Shown here piece by piece: positions 10,632 through 22,083 of a DNA stretch of 64,000 nt (the stretch's first letter is position 1; every line of letters starts with the position of its first letter). The notes under the pieces were generated by a model that saw nothing but the letters and a program-made list of their open reading frames with translations, did no database searches and had not been told where the DNA came from. The stretch lies in the NCBI RefSeq assembly GCF_000003815.2, contig NC_049990.1:10441995-10505994 (forward strand), given 5' to 3'. The translations under genes and the position numbers were made by a program. Source of the DNA: Branchiostoma floridae. Lineage: Eukaryota > Chordata > Leptocardii > Amphioxiformes > Branchiostomatidae.

Positions 10632-11200
10632 CATAAAATCAAACACTTAATTCCAACTTCATCATAGCCATACCTCTATTCTTGATGACATATATACATG
10701 TTTAACTTTATGCTTCAGATTTAGTTGATCGTTACAACATGGGTACGTATACATACTTACAGAAAAGAAAGTTAGATAAAATAAGTTAAAGAGAAATAAC
10801 AAACTATAGTTCTAAATCTATTTCTACTTCAAATAAGTTATTTATCTTCAAATAAATAATCAGCAGTCATAGTCTTTTGTATTCTAAGCTAGTTTACTGT
10901 TGTGTTTTTGTAATTTTACGTTTGCATGTGGTGCACTAGTGTTTTAGGGCCCAAGAAGTGAAATTTCTGAAGGTCTCGTTTAGGGCCCCAAAAGTGCGTA
11001 AAAGGATGAATCGCCAGTAGTGGCAGTACACCATTTTCTAATCATCTTCAGTAATACAGTAATGTATAAGTATAATTCAGTGAACGTAGACATTTGCTTC
11101 AAATAAATACCTATCCAAGATCATTTGATGCCATAGATTTGAACATTCTAAGTGAGAAGAGCCAGCGTTTGTAAAACGTATTTAAGTGACTATACAAATA
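10632..11200. other. Intergenic, AT-rich, no gene seen
   Basis: Between the likely end of the WDFY2-like transcript and the candidate promoter at 11.2 kb. I see no coding exon or clear repeat. Confidence 0.5.
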
Positions 11201-11204
11201 TCAG

Positions 11205-11261
11205 CCAATCGCGAACGTCCGTGCCTAATCACGTCATGTTGTATTCAAATTTTCCGCCGCG
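11205..11261 (+). promoter_or_regulatory. Candidate promoter of the 11.3 kb gene
   Basis: A CCAAT box at 11205-11209 is followed by a CRE-like TCACGTCAT (about 11229-11237). Next comes a GC-rich CCGCCGCG leading into an ATG in good context (CGCGATGG) at 11262. The local rise in GC and CpG stands out from the AT-rich surroundings. Inference only. Confidence 0.35.
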
Positions 11262-13180
11262 ATGGCACCAGGTTCAACAGGTGTTGCATTCTTTAATACT
11301 GTCGCGTGGTCCGTGAGCGCCTCTCGTGCGTTTTGTTACTTCTGGTGAGCTAAATCTTGCAGTTTTCTTACATTTTCGCTGACAGTTTGGCTAAATAATG
11401 CGGAGAAAGGCTTCTGGAATAACCTGGACGAGAAAGATGGGGCAACATTTGGTGAGCGGCTCGGACGCAGCATACCCAGTACCAGGCAAGTAAACTTGGT
11501 CTAGAATTCTTCTCTCCGATTTTTTAAACCAAAAGCGAAGGTTTAGCATGGCCATACAATGTGATAGGTACTATGTTTTAAGTCGCATATATCCCATGTC
11601 TTGTAAGCTCTCCCTATTTGATATTGGAAAATAGAATAACACGTTTTGGAAACATTTGTTTGCTTGTGTGGCGGAAAAAAGCGCCACCTAACGATATGTT
11701 TCAAACGTACAGGGAAATATTTAGACGCAAAAATGTTGAAAGCAGAGATGAGGAAGCGCAGCTTAGACGTGCAAAGAGATACTGTTTCTTCTTGGTGCGA
11801 TATCTTATTTGCATAATTAACAGGAAACTATGAATCCAATGCACTCTAGGATCTAGGAAATGTGACGTGTGAAATAGAAAAAGAGGAATGTCGATAGATA
11901 TCAATGATATGGACGGAGACCTAATTCGCATAATTGATAAGAAGCCATAATTCCATGGTGTTAAGACGGGCATTTCATTTTGAGGCGAACTTATCAGACA
12001 TACTAGTAAATCATGCAGATCAGTTTACATAATCTCAATCTTCGCCAAGATGAGTCCTCCTAAAGAGGTTACAGAAGCTCCTTGGTCCTTCCCAGGGGGT
12101 TGAAACCTCATTGGTACTTCATACCTTTGGCAACTTGGGTTGTGACTGTTGCAATTTATGCAGATAAGGGCATAATTTGCATAATCAATAACGAAAATTT
12201 ATAATAGGTTACTCGTTTCAATCGCATTGAGAGATGTTAGATCAGTGCAGAATACCAAATGCCTACTTTAGGATCTATAGTCTTTTTCACAAACATGCCA
12301 ATCAACTTACCGAGGAGTTCAATCGTAACGTGAAAGAAAACAGAAAAGGTCCAGCAAGTAAGTGGGGCAGGCGATCCAGCCTTCTGGGTTACAGCACGGG
12401 AACGGAACAGACTGCAAACCTTGCGTCGAAAAATGAAACAAAAAACCATAAGCGGAAGATTGTACAGTCCTTAAAGATGCCTACCTTCGAAGAGGCGAGT
12501 TCTCAAGGGTCACGTCCAGGTCTCATACACACCATTTGTGTCCGTACAACTTGCTAGAGGTCAAGATCATAGAGAGTGGGGCGATCATATCTATTACAGG
12601 GTACATTAACACCGACTTTCATTTCGGCAACGTGTGTGCAAACATTGGCTACTGTACACCACCGAGGGACAAAGTCCGGGTATGGACACCTAAATTATAT
12701 GTCTTGTTTATAGGACTATGGAGGCTGGTGCGGGCTACTTGCCCGGAATAAATAAAAAAAATGCTTAATGACCTATGTTTGGCTTGCAACACCAGGGCCC
12801 CTTTCCCCCATGGGGGCTTAAATACGTAGTACCGGCGAGGGGAACGCCAGAGCAGAGCTCCGAGGCATGGTGGTGTAGTTTGCACACGATACAAGCTCCA
12901 AAAGAACTGCGAAATACAGGTCTGAGCAGGTAGTATTTGATCAGGGCCGGTGGAGTTAGAGTTCTGCTATCTCCTTCCCCCATTGATATGCTATCTGTGT
13001 TCGCTGTTTGAACTTTCGCAATGACCAAAAGAGCCCAACTTTGAAGGATTCCATGTTGATGTACAGTAATAGATATGGTCACCCCCTCCTCTATGGTTTT
13101 GACCTCTAGCACGTTATACTGACACGGATACCGTGAACGATCTGGACTTGACTCTTCAGAACTCTCCTCCTTGGAGTTAA
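11262..13180 (+). CDS. Putative small multi-exon gene of unknown function
   Basis: A frame-consistent model: exon 1 11262-11280 (MAPGST); exon 2 11386-11485 (WLNNAEKGFWNNLDEKD.. FGERLGRSIPSTR, ending at a GC-type donor AG|GCAAGT); exon 3 from 11713 (EIFRRKNVESRDEEAQLRR..); an exon within about 12250-12519 (..KRKIVQSLKMPTFEEASS..); last exon 13110-13180 (ARYTDTDTVNDLDLTLQNS.., stop TAA). Phases agree at junctions 1-2, 2-3 and 4-5. The end of exon 3 and start of exon 4 are not resolved. The intervening introns contain mobile-element sequence. The product would be small, charged and helical; I recognise no family. An alternative exon 2 donor is TTTG|GTGAGC. It could still be chance. Confidence 0.35.
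11805..12230. repeat. Decayed copies of the 13.5-14.5 kb element's internal repeat
   Basis: Three spaced copies of a TTTGCATAATTAAT-like motif, each followed by an AT-rich TGAAT/CCATAATTCC segment. They match the internal repeats of the TA-flanked element downstream. They lie in the presumed intron 3 of the putative gene. Confidence 0.45.
12553..13110. mobile_element. TIR element with long imperfect arms (~560 bp)
   Basis: The left arm GCTAGAGGTCAAGATCATAG.. (from 12553) is mirrored by the right arm ending ..GACCTCTAGC (13110). They match for about 55 bp with substitutions, including ATATCTATTAC and TACATYAACA. It fills nearly the whole intron between the last two exons of the putative gene (12520-13109). 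No clear target duplication. Confidence 0.6.
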
Positions 13181-13503
13181 GTATCCTTAGGACTGCACTG
13201 TCTTCCTCTTATGATTTTCCTTTCATTTGACGACACAATGTGTGCAGTCCGGTTCTATCCCTATGCTGTAACACATGAGATTGGGTCCCTGCACTGGTTA
13301 CTTGCCGGACCTTTTTTGTTTCCTTCCTCCTTACAATTCAACTCCTCAGGAAGTTTATTGGCAATGTTAGCGATAAAGACTGTGAATTGTGATACAGACA
13401 TACATTTGGTACTCTGTTCCATCTGGCTTCTCTTTTTTGTTTTATTAGCTTTGGACTAATATAAGCCAGTAGTCTTCTACAGCGTTTTCCGTGCATATTA
13501 TTA

Positions 13504-14543
13504 CCTCCATGAAATGTCATGGAGGTTATATTTTACCCCGCGTTTGTCTGTGTGTCTGTGTGTGTGTGTGTAAACAAGATAACTCAAGAACGGTTGGGTG
13601 GATTGGTTTCATACTTGGTGTGTTGGTGGTGTGTGATGAAAGCTGGAAATGATTAGATTTTGGGCCCCCTAGCAACCCCCCTTGGTACTGCAGCGCAACT
13701 TCCGGTTTTGCTATCTAGGTGTTCTGAACATACTATGGTCACGATATTTAAGTGTTAGATAGCTCTTGTGCTCAGGAAGAAGCGACATAACTTTGGGCCC
13801 CCTAGCGTCTAGTTTTGGGATAGCAGGGGCATTTTTGTAAAAAACTTCTGAAGAGGATAACTCAAGAAGGGAACAGCGGATTTTCATGATTTTTGGTATG
13901 TAGGTACCTTAGACAATGTTGTACAAGATAAGATACTAATTATGCAAAATAGGAGCACATTTACATAATTAATGAGAATATTCTATCATAGCAATTTTTT
14001 CTATGTATCTCTTGTCTTGGACGATATATGGTCTTGACATTTGGGTGATAGAGAGCTTTTAGCGCCATGACAAAGTGGGGCAAGTTTCAGCCCCCTAACA
14101 TTTAATTTTAGAACTGCAGGGGCGTTTTTGTCAAGACACTCCAAAGAGGATAACTGCAGAAAGGATTGACGGATTGGCATCATTTTAGGCATGCGGGTAG
14201 CTTGGGCAAAGATGTTCATAATGGTATGCATTTTATGCAAATGAGGACTTGATTTGCGTAATTAATGAGGGAATTGTATAATTCCATTGTTTGCAATAGC
14301 TGGACTTCAATAAATGTAACACTTGTCAATTATGATAGGTGGAATATAAGCAGAAACCAAATATGGTAATGAGGAACTAATTTGCATAATTTATGTGAAA
14401 ATTGCTAAACCGCACATTGATTAATTATTTTATGATTTTGACATGTGTGTGTTAGTCAATGATGAATAACACCATGCATAAATTATGTTAATGTGTTAGT
14501 CAATTGCATGAAATTCACAAAAGTCCTAAACATTTCATGGAGG
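13504..14543. mobile_element. Non-autonomous DNA transposon, 1.04 kb, TA-flanked
   Basis: A perfect 14 bp terminal inverted repeat, CCTCCATGAAATGT at 13504-13517 and its complement at 14530-14543, flanked by TA on each side (13502-13503, 14544-14545). The left end is also a local palindrome (13504-13525). The interior has repeated AAGAKGATAACTSMAGAA and TTTGCATAATTAATGAG units and a short TG run. There is no transposase. TA target and TIR ends suggest the Tc1/mariner group, by inference. Confidence 0.7.
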
Positions 14544-14545
14544 TA

Positions 14546-16539
14546 TGAGGTCGCCGAACTCTAGTCTAAGTGTACTTTGTTGTGCAACAAACTTTGACGT
14601 CACTTTTTCTAGCCATCCTCCGTAGGAACCCCTGGCTTATTCCTTTCGCTTGCTAGCCGTCGTAAGTAAACGAAAAGAATGAGTCAGTGGCAACTACAAA
14701 GGATGATATCTATCCCTGGCACAGAAACAGCTGCAGTAGGGCAATCAACTTCTAGTTGTGTACTGCAATTAATTTCATTATCTCAGATAACTAATAGTAC
14801 AAGAGATTCTTTTGACCAATGACACCGGGGGGATTTCCTAGACTAGACCAATTGTAGACCAGCCCCTGTGATTACCTGTCTGGGATCCCAACTCATACAT
14901 ACCTTGACCAATGATTTTGCGCATCAGACATAGGGGGATTGCGTCCCCTGGCGAAATCGTCAGCAATTGCACGTCCACAAAGAATGGCTCCTTCTTCGGC
15001 CCCAGGGTGTCTTGCGCCGCAGTAGGGGGTCTCTCAGCCAAAAAGAACCCTTGGTGTCTTTTTCACGTGCGCGCAAAAACAGTCAAAACAGGAATTCCCT
15101 TTTTTCCTGGGGTTGAGTGTCGTGCTTTGTATGCTGGTACACAAGTTAGACAGATTGACAGATTACCACTTTATTTTTGCGCTGAAGGTTGTTCTTTAGC
15201 TATAACATTTCAGGTAATCCCTTTAGTCATCCTTGCTAGACTTTGTGCCAAAATTTACGTTTGCTTACGACAACATTTATCGTTTTGTCAATTCTGTTCG
15301 TTTGACAGATGGGATTCCACAGTCAAACCGATGGAACACTGGCAAAACGACAAATAATTCAGACACTATCGCCCTGTTGCATCCCTTTAAGTTCAAAACC
15401 TACCATAATCCAATACGCCCCCTTAAAAACACTCTGAAAGGAACCATCTTTCACTAGGTACCTAAAGTCATGCCTTCCAGGGCGCGAGTCAAGATATATA
15501 GCGCGTGTGGACAGCGCAGATAACTCCCAGACGGCCATCCCTCGGCACTGCTATCTCACCTCACCCACAGGGCTCTGTCCTACCGCCCGCCCCAACACCT
15601 GTTTTCCAATATGTGTTATAGAACATGCGCTTCTCCGTTACCTTTTGAACTACACTCGCAAAACGTTATTACTTTATCAATCGTATAGTATCGTGTATCA
15701 CTGCCAGTATCGTGTATCACTTCCAAGCTCATTTATCACCATCAATGGTACCATATTTGTCAGGATCCTACATGTAACAGGTAAACGCCAGAGCTGACTA
15801 TGTATATGAGACAATCACAAAAGCACAACAAAACTGACAAGTAGGAATGATAAAAATCCGAATACAATCGAATTCAATGTCGGTATATACAAGCTAATGG
15901 TAACAAGAAATCTTTTTAAAAAAGCTGTGCCTTGCCGCGTATTTTATGTTATTTTGGTAAGTTAGACTAGATTCTACGCTTAAAAATCCCGAGTTCCACA
16001 TGTCGCCCCCCTCCCCCTCATTATCATAATTTATGTCAGATGAATTATTGGCACATTAAACAGGTTTTGTAAAACTTTTTGACCCACAATGAATATGCAT
16101 TATTTTTTATTACAAACTAAGTTCCTTCTGATGCAATTTGTGATATATATTTATATGAACATGGTGAGTTAAAGCGTAGATTTATTACGCTGGACCACAT
16201 ACAGTAACATGCGTCTAGAAGAGCGTTTTAATACTCGTCTGGAATGTACCATTGTCTAACTAAGCCATGAAACTCGGCAAGGAAAGAAGGGCCTTTGGAA
16301 GGGGCTTTGGAAGGGCTGGGTTAAAAGGTCCGTCCATTGATCCATGGAAAAAAGCTGGCGTAAAGCCTTGCCTGGCGGCAAGGCAAAAAGATGATAACGT
16401 TAATTCTCGTCTATTCGTTGTATACGGTGTCACGCAGTTCCCACAACCACTTCATAAACCTGATTGCTTGTTTCGCTCACTCGGTGGTTTATTGGTTGTT
16501 ACTGTTACTGTAACCGATAATTTGAATTTTGTATTTTTT
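14546..16539. other. No gene seen; one short dispersed repeat
   Basis: Open frames here (up to 148 codons at 14911-15357) show no domain or splice structure I can recognise. A ~63 bp segment at 15505-15567 recurs at 61759-61821. Confidence 0.4.
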
Positions 16540-16755
16540 GGGCCGACTACTCTCTCTTCGCAGCCTGAATTGCGAGGAGCTTACAATAGGCGGGGATAAA
16601 TCGCAAGGGTCTGGACTGTAGGTTTTGAACCACTCACACCGGGAAGGACCCCTACTCTTTTCGCTAAGTGCGGTGGGTTCTTTAACGTGTGTAGGGTATG
16701 GCTCTCCCCAAACACGAAACCTCCATTTAATGTCCTATCCGAGGGAATGCATTGT
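16540..16755 (-). mobile_element. 5'-truncated SINE, minus strand
   Basis: The reverse complement of the 3' part of the 47.6 kb SINE. Shared blocks include AGTCGGCCC, GCTCCTCGCAATTCAG, AAATCGCAAGGGTCTGGA and TTTTGAACCACTCACACCG on the + strand, then AAAGAACCCACC and GGAGGT on the - strand. The tRNA head is absent. Confidence 0.75.
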
Positions 16756-19700
16756 GACACCGTATATACATTTTAGGGTGGGTCGTTACATTAACCCAAT
16801 GTTCGACTGTATCTAATGATTACAGCAGCATGAAGCATTTTGTGTTATCCACAAATACTTTACAGTAACGATAAGCAAAATGTTACCATTACATCTAGAG
16901 CGGGGAGGACATAGAGCACCGTGCTCATTTTATATAATGATCTGCACGCCCAGTTTGAATGGTAATCCTCAAGCTTTAGATTTTTGAGATAACATCTAGA
17001 TGTTCACCTCGCTCCGCAATGTTTTATTCCTATTGGCTGCACCGGCGTACCCTAGATTGCTGCCTCGCACATCATGGCTTTTCGTGCTCGCAAATAGCAC
17101 TTATGTGGTCAACTGTAAGTTAACATTAATCGCCGTTGATCACCAATACGCTGTTGTGGGTTTAAGATAATGGTTCAAAACCATTTCCAGTAGGCGGTTT
17201 GATTATTTCCTACAAGCCATGACAACTATAGGGATGTTCCAAAACCATTACGTAGGGCAATCGTGGATCACATTCTGGAGTGCGTAATCTGAGGCCTAAT
17301 AAAATAAATGTTGTGTTCCCGTCTGTGTCCCGAATAGATAAGGGTCAGCAGGTAGGGATCCAGGTTCTCTCTCTTCTTTTTTTTTCAGATTTTGGTCGAA
17401 GCGATCAAAGAAAAGTTGTTACAACGTAGAACTGAATGCGTCAAGACATTTGTGCTTTTAACATCATATTTTAGAGATATTCGTTGTACAATCACAATTT
17501 TCTATTGCTACAGATATGAGAATAATATACTAAAAAAGAAAACGATTCTACAACGTTTTCGTTACTTAAAAGTTAGGCAAAAATTTTTATGTCCCTCGCC
17601 AGCGCTCGACATAAAATAAAGGCTTGGCTCGGCATGATTTTGTCAGGGTCGGAAACACAATGTTTTTCACTTAGGTCTAACACAGGTTTCTCGTTATTCA
17701 GTAAACGTTTTTTTGGGTCAGTTTTTAACTTGTAGTATTCTGTTCTATTCTTGCTTTGCAAAGATTTTTACCGCACTGAAGCCCAGGTACATAAAGGGTC
17801 TGAAACGGCTATGGTACCCATCGAAAGGGTCAATCAGCTTCCGGAGATATACTTCTATCTGCGTGCCGTATCACGTATGTGTGATTTAGAAATCCTACCA
17901 CTTATCGTAAATCTTGTAACTTCCAAAATGGACAAACTAGTGGCATCTGAAATGTTTTTGAAAGCTTTGGATGTAGCGTTATGTTTGATGATGGTGTATG
18001 AAGTAGTGTACTTTAAGTAAGCTAGCAGTGTAAACACTACAGTACCTAATGTGTGTATGATTTAGAATCATTTCACAGAAAATCTTGTTAGACTAGATGT
18101 TCATGAATTGTGCAAAGTTTGCGTGTAATTCAAGACGTTTATCTTCTCTTCTAGCAGTTTCTAAATTGGAGGCAACCCATTGCAAATCAAATTAACCGAA
18201 AGTACATCTATACTAGTGCGCAGTTCATTTGGGTTGTTCTGCAATTCATCTTGAACCCCATTCCCTGAAATGTCGTTAAGATTGAATTCTAACGTGCTTT
18301 TGTTCGTTGTGAGAGTAAGAATGTCAGAGCGGCAAGACGCCCACGTTTGGCAAATTTTCCCTCCGAGACGCAGCAGCCATCAATCTTGCAGCCTTGCAGC
18401 CTGCATTATCGGCGAATGTGCTGCCTTGCGCCGCCCAAGGAGGGTACTATTCATCGTAACCCGTGCTTAAACATTACACATCTTTTGAAAATATGGTCCA
18501 GGAGTGTCGATAAACAATGCTGGGACAGGCAAATGTGACGACCGCTTCTGGCATGATTTCCCAATCCAGTTTTAATTTACACCACGGAGAGTTCTGAAAA
18601 TTCGCACTGGAACATCTGACATGACCACATATGTCACTGTTTTCATTCATTTGAACTGGTCCTCCAACTTTTATCATTAATCTTTTGGTATGGAGAGAAA
18701 GCGCAAAACGTCAGTCTATAGATAGATGCCAGATACATTTATCAATGAAAATGGTAGATCTATTATCACAGCGCGAGGAAACGAATCGATCTACAATTCA
18801 TGGTCCAAGCAACCTGAATGGTTTTTATCATAAAATGTCGTAATAAAGGAAACATGTTCAGTTAACGATAAATGCATTTGGGATGCAGACCTCCACTTCT
18901 TTAGCTCGAGACACATAACGCTCTTTGAAATATGGTGCCTCGAAAGATTTTTTATGGATCTTTCAGCGCAAGAAACGCAACAAAACGCTGACCCTTACTT
19001 TACCCGCACTTCCAGTACCTATAGAAATAAAGCATTGAGATAAGAAAGTATTACACTATGTTGAATGAGACGCCATCGCCTGTATATGATCCATTATTGC
19101 CTTGTCTAATGGTTTTGACACAGACTCCCTGCCTATGGGTCATAGGAAATCATCCGACTGGATACAGGAAATGGTCGCGGTCCATTACATTAATCCCATG
19201 TGCAGTGGAATCTTTGATCCTTCTATATATATATTGTATGAATGTTAGGTTCAGAATTGCTGTTGGTTAGGGTAGAAGCGAGTGATGATGGCGAGTTTCG
19301 CCTGTTTATCTGTGAGTTTCAGGACCTAATCTTCCGTTTATATTGCCGCTAATGCTTCGCATTACTTCAGGCGCTGTGTTGTACATCGTATCTACACAAA
19401 ATGAATACCCTGGGTTGCACAGATAACTGTACTGAATACAAAGTTTGCGCATGGATAAACACAAAGCAAGAGGTCAAGATAAATGTTTCGCAATGGCTTA
19501 GCTTAACATATTCGTCACGATGTTTATGATCATCGTGGCAAACAAACCTGGTTTGAAATTAGTATAACTTACAGTATGACGATTTCTTCATATGCCGATG
19601 AATACATGTTTTCGTGTTATGATTGTCGAAAATCGTGGTTTAGATTTTCAACCACATGTATGTCGATGTCAAGCTAGAGATGTGTCAGAATCGCATATTC

Positions 19701-20584
19701 TACCGATAGAGGTCGGGATCTGATTCCACTGATGTGTTCTTCAGTACTGATATCCCAAACCTGAAGAGAAGGTATATCAAAAGTGCATAATTTTCACTGA
19801 GAAAATTGAATATAGAATAAAAGCCGTATTGAAATCTGTGGTCAAAAGTCGGGATGGTCGAGAGTAGGTCCCAGGGCATTCGTGGCTCCCTTTCGACTAC
19901 TAGGTCATGTACAGATTGTGAATTGGTTGTGGCATGATCGTCACGAAAAAATATCGATTGCTTCAAAACTGCCATGGCCACTTACTTAGTTACTTACTTA
20001 CTTGGTTAGTCGTCGGGGAAGGTTCTGAACGTGTCAGAGGGGCTAAATCAGGCACTTTCACTTGTACTGATTTTATCTAGGAGATAAAACATTTCTTCAT
20101 TTTGTAAAGCTGAGGAATGTCTGTCTGGTTGTTATCTCTATTGGCCACACGTAAGTCATTTGGCATCTTTACGCTGAATGGGAAGGGAAGCCTTCCCAGT
20201 ATCTTGTGACGAATGTAAAGCTATTTTTCCAGAGGGCTGCTTCAGTAACACCCCCCCCCCCCCAAATTCCGCTAGGGCAGCGATCACACTGCTACCAAAA
20301 TTTTGCTCAACACTCAACGTATTTCATAGATAAAAAAAACTGACCTTTTTTTAATGCTTTATGGGTTTTACTGTCATAATCTTACATTTGTGTGATATTC
20401 AAATTTCTTATATATGATAATGAGATCAAGGGTTTCATAAATCCAATTTAGGTCACATTGAGGTTGCGGTGCGATCGTCGGTTAATGGAGCTGTTGAAAT
20501 GTTTGTTGTAGGTTGTGAGTTTCATGAAATGGGTCCATGTGAACGTGTGCTGTCTAGCTATTTAGTCAAGCTACATTTTGTATG
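16756..20584. other. Gene desert between candidate gene and neuroligin
   Basis: No exon, RNA gene or clear repeat family recognised. A poly-C run is at about 20252-20264. A TTTTTTTTCAG acceptor-like string near 17389 precedes an open frame (17392-17619) with no recognisable domain. Confidence 0.45.
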
Positions 20585-20590
20585 TTTATT
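20585..20590 (-). terminator. Candidate polyadenylation signal of neuroligin
   Basis: TTTATT on + reads AATAAA on -, about 695 bp past the stop codon. It would give a 3' UTR of plausible length. No supporting element beyond the hexamer. Confidence 0.3.
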
Positions 20591-21284
20591 TTTTGCATAA
20601 AGAGTACATACCATAAGAAATCAGTCGTGCTGTTGAAGCTTTGATATTGTAGTACACATGTGCAATTAACATTATTGCGACTTTATCTGCAGAAACATAC
20701 GAATACAGTGTAGGGCGTATACCCCAATTACATAGCTAGTTTGCATAAATATCAGAGCCACTGAAAGCCATTGAAACTTCATTTTAACAGTATCGAAGTT
20801 ATCGTATACGCGACTACGTTAAATCGGCATTCATTCATTCAACACCTTGTGTTGATACCATGCCTAAAAGATTTGCTTCTAAGTAAATGCTGATAAGAAC
20901 CCTATAGTATGTTTTGGACCAACCCATGTGACATTAGAACATATATATGTGTCGTTGTACCATGGGTCAAATTGTGTTGGGATGCGGAATACGATGAAGC
21001 TACCAAACATAAAGCGTTCTTAGATATGCGCTGCTCGGAATAAAAGAAAGTAGGGAAAATCTCAAGCTGCGTTTTGAGCATAGTTTTCATATAAATTGAC
21101 GATGTAGATCAGGTAGCTATAGGCTGCAACGGCCGTCATGTAGAGAGTTAGGCAATTACTGATACGACCAGGTATTTCATTGACAAAAGGCACAGTCATA
21201 CGTCGTGTCATAGGACAGGGGTGTTGCTATGAAATACCATATGCAAACGTCGTACCACATTACAAAAGACGAATAATTTTTTTT

Positions 21285-22083
21285 TTACAAGATATCGCCC
21301 TTTTCCTGAAACTTGGCACAGTTTTCTATTCTTTCATCCTTCAGTGCGATTATCTCCAACGTTTGGCAGGGGCTTGAACCGCAGCTTTCCGCAATCTCGT
21401 AGGCTTTGAGCACCTCCCGCACGTCCGTAACCTTTAACCTGATTCTCTCACGAGTTTCGGTCTCTTTATGCCTTTTCGTGCGCGCCCTTCCTCTTTTGTA
21501 GCATACAGCAAAGACGATGACGTTAACAACCAGTAACGACGTCCCTACTGCAATCACGATGCTGAGTTCAGAGTAATTTTGTCCCTTGTCCTTTGTACTG
21601 ACGTTAGAGCCGGCAGATCCCGGTTGCCATTCCCCTGTAAGTCCAGGAACAGTATTTCCAGGAAATTGGCTTGGAGAAGCGGAAGTAGGTAATATAGAAA
21701 TGCACGTTGTGCTTGAGCCTGTCACGCCAACTGAAGGCTTTGTCCAACCGTCTGGACGGCGTACAGCGAGGCCACCTCCGGTTAGAATTGTCTGTCCGAT
21801 ATCCAGGATTTGACACAATTCGTCCGCATCTTCCGGAGGGTAAAGATAGTTGTTACTAGGAACTTCCTGGGGATAGAGTAACTTTGGAACAAGCTCAATC
21901 CAGAAAGCAATGCGCTGCGGTCGAAAACCTTCTACCACCCGAGGTTTCATTCCCAAGTACAGGTAAGTTTCTTGACAATTACTGCAGTTGTCTATACTGT
22001 ATTGTGTCCACTGGATGTTCTCAAACTTGTTCGGTCTTTCGTGGAGAAACGTAGTGGCTTGTACTCTGGGCTGCTGAGGATCT
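21285..22083 (-). CDS. NLGN: Neuroligin coding exon 5: stalk, membrane span, cytoplasmic tail
   Basis: 799 nt ending TTG TAA. Starts with [20 protein letters not shown] and runs through [10 protein letters not shown], a Ser/Thr/Pro-rich stalk, the membrane helix and a basic, then mixed-charge, tail. The end GDIL has an acidic residue at -2 and a hydrophobic last residue, which fits a class III PDZ ligand (inference). Confidence 0.95.

Noticed and set aside
14911-15357. 148-codon open frame as a gene
   Set aside because: No recognisable domain or splice context; composition looks random.
17392-17619. Exon after a strong polypyrimidine/AG site
   Set aside because: Acceptor-like only; no partner exons, donor or recognisable peptide.
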